Source: Liminaster sp017519885 (GTDB taxonomy: Bacteria; Bacteroidota; Bacteroidia; Bacteroidales; UBA3663). From it: a stretch of DNA of 64,000 nt. The notes under the pieces were generated by a model. It was not told where the DNA came from and made no database searches. It saw only the letters and a program-made list of their open reading frames with translations. The stretch covers positions 62,001 through 126,000 of the forward strand of contig JAFWRO010000021.1 in the NCBI GenBank assembly GCA_017519885.1. The letters run 5' to 3'. Below, piece by piece: positions 41,715 to 49,172 of the stretch. Each line of letters opens with the position of its first letter. The first letter of the stretch is position 1. The position numbers and the translations under genes are program-made.

Positions 41715-42224
41715 TTATTTCTTCAAAAAATATTTGATGACGAAATATCCGCCGATGACTTGCAGCAACATGCCGGGGATGCCGATACGGAAATCCTGGA
41801 AGCCAAGGGCGAGGGAGCCGAGCATCAGCGACTCGATGAGTGAGCCGACAACTTGATAGAGCAAAACCACAGCAAGGAGCAGCGGAATGCTGACAGCCTG
41901 ATAGCGACGGGCGATGAACGATGCAGCGAGTGCCAGAAGCACCGACTTCGTCACGATGCCGGGGAGCAAGGCCACGGGAGGCATTCCGAACAAGGCAGAG
42001 TTAACCAATGGTGAAAGCAATGCCGTAGCGAGTCCAACCTGCCAGCCGTACTTATATGCCCCGATGAGGGTGAAGAAGTAGATGGGAAGCAGGATGAGCC
42101 CACCTTGTGGAACGAGGTGGCATAACTGAGGAAGCACGATGTTTCCTACGATGAACAAAGCAGCAAACAGATAGCTGCGACTCTCGCGATAGGTCAGAGA
42201 GTAAAGATTGACTGAAGAGGTCAT
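41715..42224 (-). CDS. ECF transporter S component (substrate unknown)
   Basis: A 169-aa protein with five or six hydrophobic segments, typical of vitamin-binding S components: SYLFAALFIVGNIVLPQLCH, GGLILLPIYFFTLIGAYKYG, GLATALLSPLVNSALFGMPP, LPGIVTKSVLLALAASFIA and a C-terminal GMLLQVIGGYFVIKYF. It captures a small substrate and docks on an energising module, which is not in the window. The MITE-like element lies 16 bp upstream of its ATG, so its mRNA leader is now the repeat. Confidence 0.8.
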   Translation of the reverse strand: MTSSVNLYSLTYRESRSYLFAALFIVGNIVLPQLCHLVPQGGLILLPIYFFTLIGAYKYGWQVGLATALLSPLVNSALFGMPPVALLPGIVTKSVLLALAASFIARRYQAVSIPLLLAVVLLYQVVGSLIESLMLGSLALGFQDFRIGIPGMLLQVIGGYFVIKYFLKK

Positions 42225-42240
42225 AAAAAAGGAGTTTAGG

Positions 42241-42435
42241 AGACCCCCTCAATCCCCCTGCTTAGGGGGAAGAACTAAGTCCGCTCAGGAAGTCCTCCCC
42301 CTAAGCAGGTATTCTGCCCCCGCTGTTGCTCACTCTGTTCGCGTCCAGGAGAAGCGGGGATAGAGGGAGTGCGGCAAGAGGACTGCTTGTTGGGGCTTAG
42401 TTCTTCCCCCTAAGCAGGGGGATTAGAGGGGGTCT
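42241..42435. mobile_element. MITE-like element with ~39-bp terminal inverted repeats
   Basis: The left arm (42241-42279) and right arm (42396-42435) are inverse copies with a single-base length difference. Each contains CCCCCTGCTTAGGGGGA, itself a hairpin. The ~116-bp interior holds CCCCCTAAGCAGGTATTC and GCGGGGATAGAGGGAGTG, shared with 28866-28936. No ORF. The right arm contains the stop codon of the DUF1893 gene (42423-42425), so the element is fused to its 3' end. Confidence 0.75.
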
Positions 42436-42857
42436 GTGGTTATATTTTTCATCTCCGCGAAATGCCCCCGCAGTAGCATCTCCACTTCCGCAGCATTTTG
42501 AGCGGGTGCAACGATGCGCTCCAGGGGACAACGGTTGTCGCCATCGGGAATGACGATGTGATCAACGAGTTGTCCGTAGCGATAGGCAATGCCTGCCTCG
42601 TCGAGCAAAGGCAGCGCCAGGCGGCTCATCACCTCGGCATAGGCTTCGACCACGCCGCCCTGCACAATCAGTCCGGCTGCTGCCTTGCCAATCACCTTGT
42701 CGGCAATCACGGCACCACGCAGACGCTCCGCGTCGTGGTCGAGCAGCCCGACGAGGTCACGCACACCTTTTTTATGATAGGTGGTCACCTCGCCTGTCTT
42801 TGCCTTGACCACAAGCGAGCACTCCTGCTGGTGCAATAGGTCGATGAGATGCTGCAT
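42423..42857 (-). CDS. DUF1893 protein
   Basis: A 144-aa protein. CSLVVKAKTGEVTTYHKKGV, IADKVIGKAAAGLIVQGGVV and AYAEVMSRLALPLLDEAGI match the DUF1893 fold, related to deaminase-like proteins. The final residues (TTDPL plus stop) are encoded by the right arm of the MITE-like element, so the natural C-terminus is slightly changed. It is the first gene of the set with the ECF S component and the aldo/keto reductase. A -7 box lies at 42893-42886. Confidence 0.82.
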   Translation of the reverse strand: MQHLIDLLHQQECSLVVKAKTGEVTTYHKKGVRDLVGLLDHDAERLRGAVIADKVIGKAAAGLIVQGGVVEAYAEVMSRLALPLLDEAGIAYRYGQLVDHIVIPDGDNRCPLERIVAPAQNAAEVEMLLRGHFAEMKNITTDPL

Positions 42858-42885
42858 CGTTTTGTATTTGCTTGATTATTCAGCG

Positions 42886-42893
42886 CAAAGGTA
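42886..42893 (-). promoter_or_regulatory. -7 box for the DUF1893-ECF-AKR set
   Basis: Minus-strand TACCTTTG followed by CGCTG, about 29 bp upstream of the ATG at 42857. Confidence 0.65.
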
Positions 42894-43080
42894 TATACAT
42901 TTTCTGGTATTTCCAAACATTTTCCGATTTTTTTGCAAATAATATTCAGCGGCTCGTTGACGAATCGCGGAATTGAAGGCTATCAGCGTTTCAGAACTAA
43001 AGCAGATTTTGGCATTAAAATGATAAATGTGATTTTGATTTTTGTGATTTTTGTGATTTTTTACCTCTTAAATCGCAATT

Positions 43081-43499
43081 CGCACTATGTACTTTGTCGG
43101 CCGTTAGAGTATTCCATCCCGTAGCATTGAGAACTCTGACGGCCGTTAGAGTATTCTATCACGTAGTGTCGGGTACTTTGTTGGCCGTTGTAGTACTCCA
43201 TCTTTTGGCATCGAGAACTCCATCGGCCGTCACAATATTTGCGCAAATTGCGGAAGTACTCTGTCGGCTGTTGGAGTATTTCCGCAGTTGGAGATGGTAC
43301 TTTGTCGGCCGTTGGAGTATTCCATCTTGTAGCATAGAGAACTGTGTCGGCCGTGAGAGTACTCCGTCCCGCAGTATCGGGTACTCTATCGGCCGTGAGA
43401 GTATTCCATCCTGAAGCATCGCGTACTCTTTCGGCCGTCACGATACTTGCGCAAACAGAGAGAGTACTCTGTCGGCCGTCAGAGTGCTCCCTCCTAAGT
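43081..43499. repeat. 42-bp tandem repeat array, ten diverged units
   Basis: Units beginning GGCCGT (one GGCTGT) start at 43099, 43141, 43183, 43225, 43266, 43307, 43349, 43391, 43433 and 43474, so each unit is 41 or 42 bp. The unit reads roughly GGCCGTYRGAGTAYTCCATC then CYGTAGCATCGRGTACTCTG plus TC. It holds GAGTAYTC and GTACTC boxes about 21 bp apart. Units 4 and 9 share a variant (CACRATAYTTGCGCAAA), so five units (208 bp) seem to be duplicated. There are no unique spacers. Confidence 0.85.
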
Positions 43500-43502
43500 A
43501 GA

Positions 43503-43919
43503 TTAATTTTTCTGTTCCTGCACTACCCAATCTAGTGCAGTACACCCGCAATAGCGCTTGAAGACGTGCGACATCACTACTTCCGACCGCCATCCGCAGC
43601 GTCGGGCTGTCTCCTTGAGCAGCTTGACCAGCTCTCCTTTCTCGCAGCGCTCGCTGCTAATCTCACCGAGGCGCTTGCGAAGCCAGTCCTGTGCCTGCAG
43701 TACTCGCCAATGGGTGATCACATCTACGAGGCGTGTGCCCGTCAGCATATACCAGGCTGAACGTAGGTCTCGAACCTTGACATCCATGAGCAGCGCCACA
43801 TCCTCAGGATAGATGAGCTTGTAATGCCGCAGGATGTTGAGGACTTCATCGACTATCACCTCGCCAGTTGGCTGGCGTGCGTGGTACATCTCCTCCACGC
43901 TCTCAACGATATGTTTCAT
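43503..43919 (-). CDS. AraC-like helix-turn-helix protein
   Basis: 138 aa from the ATG at 43919. Longer in-frame openings run through the 10-nt leader repeat and are not used. The pattern is a diverged AraC/XylS DNA-binding domain without a ligand domain: YPEDVALLMDVKVRDLRSAW (first HTH), VDVITHWRVLQAQDWLRKRL (linker helix) and LLKETARRCGWRSEVVMSHV with FKRYCGCTALDWV (second HTH). Its stop codon abuts the 42-bp array (last unit ends ~43500). A protein that binds the array's GAGTACTC boxes is an attractive inference, unproven. Confidence 0.65.
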   Translation of the reverse strand: MKHIVESVEEMYHARQPTGEVIVDEVLNILRHYKLIYPEDVALLMDVKVRDLRSAWYMLTGTRLVDVITHWRVLQAQDWLRKRLGEISSERCEKGELVKLLKETARRCGWRSEVVMSHVFKRYCGCTALDWVVQEQKN

Positions 43920-43921
43920 TT

Positions 43922-43971
43922 TCTCTAAGGGATTTTTAGGGATTCTAAGGGATATTAAGGGATTTTTAGGG
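43922..43971 (-). repeat. exact 10-nt period repeat (AGGGATTTTT) in HTH gene leader
   Basis: AGGG recurs at 43928, 43938, 43948, 43958 and 43968 (units AGGGATTTTT, AGGGATTCTA, AGGGATATTA, AGGGATTTTT, AGGGACG). It lies directly upstream of the HTH start codon. Confidence 0.8.
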
Positions 43972-44116
43972 ACGATTGTTTTTCGGGACACCACGAAGGT
44001 GACGTCCTTTAATCACAAAAATCAAAATCACATTTATCAAATTGCATTTGATTTTTTTGTAGCAAAATGACTTCATGATGACAATTTCGCCGCTCATCAA
44101 TGCCACGTAAAAGTGA

Positions 44117-44158
44117 AAACTTTAAGAAATGGCGTCGAAAAACTTTAAGAAATGGCGC
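44117..44158. repeat. double 23-bp repeat ACTTTAAGAAATGGC, second locus
   Basis: Copies at 44119 and 44142, matching the pair at 40471/40494. The inner copy also forms the hairpin half of the cydB terminator. Confidence 0.6.
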
Positions 44159-44184
44159 CAGCCCTATGAGGTTGACGCCATTTC
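44140..44184 (-). terminator. terminator of cydAB operon
   Basis: On the minus strand GAAATGGCG (44184-44176) pairs with CGCCATTTC (44157-44149), followed by TTAAAGTTTTT. It lies just after the cydB stop at 44207. Confidence 0.65.
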
Positions 44185-44206
44185 ATAGCTGTGATATTTG
44201 CGTTAT

Positions 44207-45352
44207 TTAATAAGCATGATCGGTCTTGATCTCTTCCTTGTCGAGTTTCTTCTTGTCGATGGCACGCCAGCAATAGACGATGTAGGCGAGGACGAAGGGA
44301 ACGAGGAAGGAGACGTAGAACATGGTGCGCAGCGTGAACTCGCTGCTGCAGGAGTTGCAGATGGTGAGCGACGACTGCAGGTCGGCGGTCGATGGATAGT
44401 AGGCTGTGCCATTCCACCCGGCGCAGAGCAGGAGCGCCAGCACGACGAGCACGGTGCCGATGCCGGCAGGCCAGATGCCGCTGATGTACTGCTTCGAAAG
44501 AATGGTTTTGCCGATGCCGAAGAGTACGAGCACAACGCCTATCAGCAACAGGACGAGGAGATACCACATCTGGAGGAAGTTGTTGAGATACTTCAACGGC
44601 TCCATCGTGATGACGCCTGCCTCGTTGTAGGCAAAGCCGTCCTTCAGCAAGAGGTGGATGAGATAGACCACGAAGAGCACGACGAAGGCGGCTGCATTGA
44701 CCTTGAGCCCAAGGACGCCACGGCGACGGATGTCCTCGTCGGCAACATTATTAATAATGTAGAGGATGCCCAAGGTGCGTGCCAGGAACACTACGGCAAA
44801 GCCGAAGACGAGAATCCAGGGATTGAGCAGCGCATCGAGGCCGTGCGAGGCATTGCCCCAGTGGCTGATGACGGGTGTCAGTGCTCCTGCATTCACCAGA
44901 TTGCTCTTTTCGACCACGAAGTTCGAGCCTTCGAAGAAGGTGGACACGGCGCCGCCCAACAGCAATGGACCGACGATGCCGTTGAGGAAGAGGAAGAACT
45001 GGAAGGTGCGGGGACCAAGGAAGTTGCCAATCTTGTTCTGGAACTCGTAGCTGACCGCCTGCAGCACGAAGGTGAAGAGGATGATCATCCACAGCCAATA
45101 GGCTCCGCCAAACGAGGTGGAGTAGAAGAGGGGAAAGGAGGCAAAGAAGGCACCACCAAAGGTGACGAGGGTGGTGAAGGTGAATTCCCACTTGCGTCCG
45201 GTGGAATTGAAGACCAGGCGTCGGCCTTCTTCGGTATTGCCCAAACTACGGGCCAATGAGTTGGCTCCCTGTACGAAGAGCAGGAAGACGAGCAGCGCAC
45301 CGAGGAGTGAAACGATGAACCACCAGTATTGTTGGAGAAATGAGTAGGTCAT
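44207..45352 (-). CDS. cydB: cytochrome bd quinol oxidase subunit II
   Basis: A 381-aa membrane protein with about eight or nine helices. The start is MTYSFLQQYWWFIVSLLGAL at 45352; a frame open 57 codons further upstream consists wholly of the leader repeat (TLRTPRTFRTPQTP...) and is rejected. ARSLGNTEEGRRLVFNSTGR and FGGAYWLWMIILF are typical. CAGWNGTAYYPSTADLQSSL lies near the C-terminus. With CydA it oxidises quinol and reduces O2 at high affinity, protecting an anaerobe from oxygen. It follows cydA across a 183-bp repeat-filled gap. Confidence 0.93.
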   Translation of the reverse strand: MTYSFLQQYWWFIVSLLGALLVFLLFVQGANSLARSLGNTEEGRRLVFNSTGRKWEFTFTTLVTFGGAFFASFPLFYSTSFGGAYWLWMIILFTFVLQAVSYEFQNKIGNFLGPRTFQFFLFLNGIVGPLLLGGAVSTFFEGSNFVVEKSNLVNAGALTPVISHWGNASHGLDALLNPWILVFGFAVVFLARTLGILYIINNVADEDIRRRGVLGLKVNAAAFVVLFVVYLIHLLLKDGFAYNEAGVITMEPLKYLNNFLQMWYLLVLLLIGVVLVLFGIGKTILSKQYISGIWPAGIGTVLVVLALLLCAGWNGTAYYPSTADLQSSLTICNSCSSEFTLRTMFYVSFLVPFVLAYIVYCWRAIDKKKLDKEEIKTDHAY

Positions 45353-45535
45353 ATGGGGAGGGGTTAGGAGGGGTTCTGAAGGGTTCTGAAGGGTTCGAAA
45401 GGTTCGAGGGGTTTGAGGGGTTCGAAAGGTTCGAGGGGTTCGAAGGGTTTGAGGGCAGCCAAACATGGCTGCCACGAGAACGAGGGGTGAGGGGTTAAGT
45501 GGGCAGCCATGGATGGCTGCCATGAGAACGCGAGA
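45353..45535 (-). repeat. composite leader repeat between cydA and cydB
   Basis: Read on the minus strand: hairpin GGCAGCCA-TCCA-TGGCTGCC (45521-45502), then CACTTAACCCCTC, then hairpin with loop TGTT (45473-45454). Next are about ten 9- or 10-nt units (CTTCGAACC, CCTCGAACC, TTTCGAACC, CCTCAAACC, CTTCAGAACC...), ending in CCCCTCCCC before the cydB ATG. It has the same module order and orientation relative to the next gene as at 27566 and 31515. Confidence 0.85.
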
Positions 45536-47122
45536 TTAGGCCGAATAGTCGGGGCCTTTCTTGATTTGCTTGATGAGGATGTTGATTTCGACAGCGAGCA
45601 TCGTGGTGAAGAGGATGAGGAACAGGAAGAATGTGATGATGACCGACGAACTGTGCAGGTCACTGACGGCTACCCAGGTGGGCAGCATATCCTGGATGGT
45701 CCACGGCTGACGGCCGAATTCTGCCACGAGCCAACCGCTCTCGGAGGCAATATATGTCAATGGGATGAGCGCGATGGCTACCCAATAGTGCCAATGGGGC
45801 AGGGAGGTGATGTCGCGATTCTTCCAGAATTTGGCAGGCCACTTGTATGCCCCGGCAATCACGATGGCGAAGAAAAGAATCAGCAGGCAGCCAATGCCTA
45901 CCATGATGCGGAATGCCCAGAAGTTGATGGGGATGTAGGGCACCACCTGATCCTTGTCCTTGATGTAGCCGTAGCCGAAGTATTTCATGTTCTCGTTGAT
46001 GGTGGCAAGTTGTGCGCCGAGGGAATCAACAGGCACTCCTTCCTGCCTTGCCTTGCGATAGTCGGCAAGGGCAACGATGGCTTTCTTGCCACGTTCAATC
46101 TTTTCGTCGATGGAGGGCTCGCGTGTGCCGTCGGGCTTCGTATATCCATTCAGCAGGTCGTTGATGCCGGGCACATATCCGTGAATGTCGTTGGTAGCCA
46201 TGAACGACAGGGCATAGGGCATCTCGAGCTTCAAAGGTGCTGACTCGTCGTTTGCATAGTCGGGTTGGCTGAAGGGATTGACCCAGGCGACGGCAGTCAG
46301 GCCGACATCGGTGCCACCATTGTAGAGCGCTTCCATGGCAGCCAGTTTCATGGGTTGCACTTCGGCAACGTCCTGTGCCGACTTGTGGCCGGTAGCTGCA
46401 GCGAGCAGGGAAGCAACGAGACCGACGATGGCGCCAATCTTGAGGCTTTCGAGCGCAAGCTTCGTCTCGCGTTTCTTCATCAGGTACCAGCAGCAGACGC
46501 CCACGCAGAAGACTGCGCCGACAATCCACGCCGAGGTGACGGTGTGACAGAACTTCGAGACTGCAAAGGGTGAGAGGGCGACTTCGGAGAACGAAACCAT
46601 CTCGTGACGCATCGTGTCGGGGTTGAACTCGCAGCCAACGGGATACTGCATCCAGGCGTTGGCCACCAGGATCCACCACGCAGAGATGGTGGCGCCGAGA
46701 CCGGTGAGCCAGGTGGAGGCGAGGTGGAAGCCGCGCGAAACCTTGTTCCATCCGAAGTACATCACGGCCACGAAGGTCGATTCCATGAAGAAGGCGACGA
46801 TGCCCTCGACGGCCAATGGTGCGCCGAAGATGTCGCCCACGAACCATGAGTAGTTGCTCCAGTTGGTGCCAAACTCGAATTCGAGGATGATACCCGTGGC
46901 GATACCCATGGCGAAGTTGATGCCGAAGAGTTTCTGCCAGAACTTGGCAGCGTCTTTCCAGAAGGTGTCTTTGGTGCGATAGTAGCACGTCTCCATGATA
47001 CCCATGATGACGGCTAGGCCGAGCGTCAAGGGTACGAAGAGCCAATGGTAGATTGCCGTGAGAGCAAATTGTGCCCTCGACCACTCAATGGTGCCGGCAT
47101 CGATTAGAAGGAGGTTTGTCAT
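45536..47122 (-). CDS. cydA: cytochrome bd quinol oxidase subunit I
   Basis: A 528-aa protein with about nine helices. IEWSRAQFALTAIYHWLFVP carries a heme-ligand His; GRQPWTIQDMLPT is the signature GRQPW motif. ALYNGGTDVGLTAVAWVNPF and KPDGTREPSIDEKIERGKK lie in the periplasmic Q-loop region, where quinol binds. It is the heme-bearing catalytic subunit. It comes after DUF4492 in the usual Bacteroidetes order and is separated from it by another hairpin repeat. Confidence 0.95.
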   Translation of the reverse strand: MTNLLLIDAGTIEWSRAQFALTAIYHWLFVPLTLGLAVIMGIMETCYYRTKDTFWKDAAKFWQKLFGINFAMGIATGIILEFEFGTNWSNYSWFVGDIFGAPLAVEGIVAFFMESTFVAVMYFGWNKVSRGFHLASTWLTGLGATISAWWILVANAWMQYPVGCEFNPDTMRHEMVSFSEVALSPFAVSKFCHTVTSAWIVGAVFCVGVCCWYLMKKRETKLALESLKIGAIVGLVASLLAAATGHKSAQDVAEVQPMKLAAMEALYNGGTDVGLTAVAWVNPFSQPDYANDESAPLKLEMPYALSFMATNDIHGYVPGINDLLNGYTKPDGTREPSIDEKIERGKKAIVALADYRKARQEGVPVDSLGAQLATINENMKYFGYGYIKDKDQVVPYIPINFWAFRIMVGIGCLLILFFAIVIAGAYKWPAKFWKNRDITSLPHWHYWVAIALIPLTYIASESGWLVAEFGRQPWTIQDMLPTWVAVSDLHSSSVIITFFLFLILFTTMLAVEINILIKQIKKGPDYSA

Positions 47123-47231
47123 AATATTGGGGGTTTTTGTGTTTTAAGGGGGAGGGCAGCCAAGCATGGCTGCCACGGAAACGAGGGGGCGGGCAAGGAT
47201 GGCCGCCACGGAAACGGGGGGAGGGGCGGGC
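47123..47231 (-). repeat. hairpin leader repeat upstream of cydA
   Basis: On the minus strand a degenerate hairpin (GGCGGCCATCCTTGCC) is followed by CCTCGTTTCCGTGGCAGCCA-TGCT-TGGCTGCC (arms 47174-47155) and CCTCCCCCTTAAAACAC before the cydA ATG. The CTCGTTTCCGT spacer resembles the bases between hairpins at 45353-45535 and 31515. No TTCGAACC units are present. Confidence 0.75.
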
Positions 47232-47489
47232 CTAAGGCTCGGCGCGGTCGATGAGCTCGGTGGCGACGTAGGAGGATTCGTTGCCGCGGGCGTGTTCCTT
47301 CAGGAAATTGGGGAAGAAGAACACCTTGAGGATGGCGAACATGATGAACAGCTTGATGAGGATGATGGTCCACAACGTACGCCCCAGCTTCATGTCCTTG
47401 AAGCCTTCGTAGTAGAGATTGAAGAATCGGTAGATGAAACTGTCTTTGCGCATGGGTAGCGTGTCGTTGGATGATAGTGGCTGTTGCAT
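47232..47489 (-). CDS. DUF4492 protein (cytochrome bd-associated small membrane protein)
   Basis: An 85-aa protein. MRKDSFIYRFFNLYYEGFKD and MKLGRTLWTIILIKLFIMFA with LKVFFFPNFL show the DUF4492 pattern of one membrane helix; the family is typically next to cydA in Bacteroidetes. The ATG at 47489 begins one base after the GH43 stop codon; a second ATG at 47453 (MRKDSF) is the more family-like start. Probably an accessory subunit of the oxidase. Confidence 0.82.
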   Translation of the reverse strand: MQQPLSSNDTLPMRKDSFIYRFFNLYYEGFKDMKLGRTLWTIILIKLFIMFAILKVFFFPNFLKEHARGNESSYVATELIDRAEP

Positions 47490-47490
47490 G

Positions 47491-49161
47491 TCATTGGATG
47501 ATGGTGGCAGTCACGCTTCCTCCCTTGCCGAGCGTGTTGTAGTGGTAGATGCCCCAGCGGACGCCTTTCCAGTTGCCGAATTCGACTGGGAAGGGTTTGC
47601 CGACCAGACTGTATTTCTGGCCGTCGAGGCTGCAGTAGAAGCGGCACTTCTGTGTCTGCAGGTCGAAGTGGATGCGGAGATAGATGTGCGTGGTGGGAGT
47701 GCCTGAGGGGCAATGCAACCTTTCTTCCTTGTCGAAGAAGACCGTGCGATTGCGATCCTTCGCGTAATGGATGCGTGGTTGCTGGAAATTGCGGTAGAAA
47801 TAGATTTCGTCACCCTCCTTGACGATACCAATGAGCTGGTTGCCTCGACCGATGCATGCCAGGCCAGTGTGCGCGCCATCCTCGAGGTCGGTGAGGTCAA
47901 GCAGGATGGTGGCATCGATGTCGTAGCCCATGGTACGCATCGTGATGGTGTTGCGGGCATTGACGAAGTTGTCGGACTGGAGGGCGTGGAGTGTCAATGC
48001 GCCGGGATGCTCGGTGAGCGACCAGGCTGTGTCGACGGGATTGTGGTTCCATTGCCAGAGCGGGCTGAGTCCTTCGGGCTTGAAACTGATGTCCTGGTAG
48101 GGGAGGTGGGCAGCATGGTCGATGGGCTTGTCCTTGATGGGCATTGCCCACGTGTTGACAGGTTCGCCGACACCATTGCCATCGTAATCGACACCGATGA
48201 CCGGCCAGTCGTCCTGCCACGTCATAGGTTGCAGATGCACGATGCGGCCGATGGCTCCTGCGTGCTGGAAATGATAGAACCACCATGTGCCGTCGGGCGT
48301 ATCGACGATGGAGCCCTGGTGAGGACCATTGATGGAGGTGGAGCCTGTTTCGAGCACACGTCGGCTTTCGTAGGGACCATAGATGTCCTTCGAGCGGAGC
48401 ACGGTCTGCCAGCCACGTTCGACGCCACCTTCGGGAATCGAGATGTAGTAGTATCCGTTGCGCTTCATGAACTTCGGACCTTCGGCCACGGGGCCTTCAT
48501 AGACCGTGACTCCTTCATCGAGCAACTGCTTGCCGTCGCGACTCATCTTGTGGACGATGATGGGGCCTGCCCCATGTCGGCTGCGGACGAGATAGGCCTG
48601 ACCGGGAATGACACGGGTGCCATCGGCTTCGTGGACAATCTCATCGTCCCAGAATGGACAGGGATCTTCCCATTTGGGTACCTGCCTGACGAGATGGAGG
48701 GGCTCCCACGGTCCTGCCGCTTCTGGAGCAGAGGTCATGAAGAGCCCTTCGTCGGGTGTGCAGAAATAGATGTAGAAACGTCCCCCCTGATAACGCAGCG
48801 CAGGCGCCCACGAGCCGCCTGCATAATGCTTGTTGGTGTCCCATCCTGGATAGTCGAAACGGTCATAGACCTGCGTTACGACACGCCAGTTCACCATGTC
48901 GTCTGACTCAAGAATCTGCATGCCGATGAAGTGAAAGTCGGAGGCCACCATATAGTATCTCTCGCCTACACGGATGACGTCCGGATCGCTGTAGTCGGCA
49001 GGAAGGATGGGATTGATGTAGGTGCCATTGAGCTGGTCGCCCCACTGCTGCTGTATCTGCTTGGGTGCCTTGGGTTGTGCAGACAACGAAGCAAGAGGGG
49101 CAAAACACAGCAGGAGTGTCGGCAGAAGGAAGGATAATCTATTCTTGAAATGCATGATCAT
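47491..49161 (-). CDS. secreted glycoside hydrolase family 43 (beta-xylosidase / arabinofuranosidase type)
   Basis: About 556 aa from the ATG at 49161; an internal ATG at 49155 is equally possible. The signal peptide is FLLPTLLLCFAPLASLSAQ. The five-bladed propeller has INPILPADYSDPDVIRVGER (catalytic base Asp), WAPALRYQGGRFYIYFCTPD, KWEDPCPFWDDE (pKa Asp region) and AEGPKFMKRNGYYYISIPEG (catalytic acid Glu). The C-terminal ~190 residues form a concanavalin-like beta-sandwich (GLACIGRGNQLIGIVKEGDE). It acts on xylan or arabinan side chains. It is followed, with one base between, by DUF4492 of the cyd operon. Confidence 0.88.
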   Translation of the reverse strand: MIMHFKNRLSFLLPTLLLCFAPLASLSAQPKAPKQIQQQWGDQLNGTYINPILPADYSDPDVIRVGERYYMVASDFHFIGMQILESDDMVNWRVVTQVYDRFDYPGWDTNKHYAGGSWAPALRYQGGRFYIYFCTPDEGLFMTSAPEAAGPWEPLHLVRQVPKWEDPCPFWDDEIVHEADGTRVIPGQAYLVRSRHGAGPIIVHKMSRDGKQLLDEGVTVYEGPVAEGPKFMKRNGYYYISIPEGGVERGWQTVLRSKDIYGPYESRRVLETGSTSINGPHQGSIVDTPDGTWWFYHFQHAGAIGRIVHLQPMTWQDDWPVIGVDYDGNGVGEPVNTWAMPIKDKPIDHAAHLPYQDISFKPEGLSPLWQWNHNPVDTAWSLTEHPGALTLHALQSDNFVNARNTITMRTMGYDIDATILLDLTDLEDGAHTGLACIGRGNQLIGIVKEGDEIYFYRNFQQPRIHYAKDRNRTVFFDKEERLHCPSGTPTTHIYLRIHFDLQTQKCRFYCSLDGQKYSLVGKPFPVEFGNWKGVRWGIYHYNTLGKGGSVTATIIQ

Positions 49162-49172
49162 ATTTTTATCTT

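Larger units (their letters stand above)
43021..44039. mobile_element. ~1-kb unit bounded by 29-bp inverted repeats, holding a repeat array and an HTH gene
   Basis: TGATAAATGTGATTTTGATT (43021 onward, 29 bp to 43049) is found as its exact reverse complement at 44011-44039. Between them lie the 42-bp repeat array, the AraC-like HTH gene that ends against it, and a 10-nt leader repeat. The match includes non-repetitive bases (TGATAAATG), so it is not only shared low complexity. Mobility as a unit is inferred; no target-site duplication was identified. Confidence 0.5.

Noticed and set aside
43085..43441. Protein-coding ORFs through the 42-bp array (106 aa plus strand, 118 aa minus strand)
   Set aside because: Several frames are open only because the repeat unit lacks stop codons; 41-nt units shift the frame, and no start, promoter or family pattern is present.
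43081..43499. CRISPR array
   Set aside because: Units are contiguous 42-bp repeats that diverge throughout; there are no invariant repeats separated by unique spacers and no cas genes in the window.
42858..44206. Diversity-generating retroelement or retron
   Set aside because: No reverse transcriptase gene, no template/variable repeat pair with adenine-specific differences.
45353..45523. 57-codon N-terminal extension of CydB
   Set aside because: It is translated leader repeat (TPRTFRTPQ); CydB proteins start at MTYSFLQQYWW.
45353..47231. GGCAGCCA hairpins as intrinsic terminators
   Set aside because: No T-tract follows the stem on either strand, and the hairpins lie 5' of genes inside an operon.
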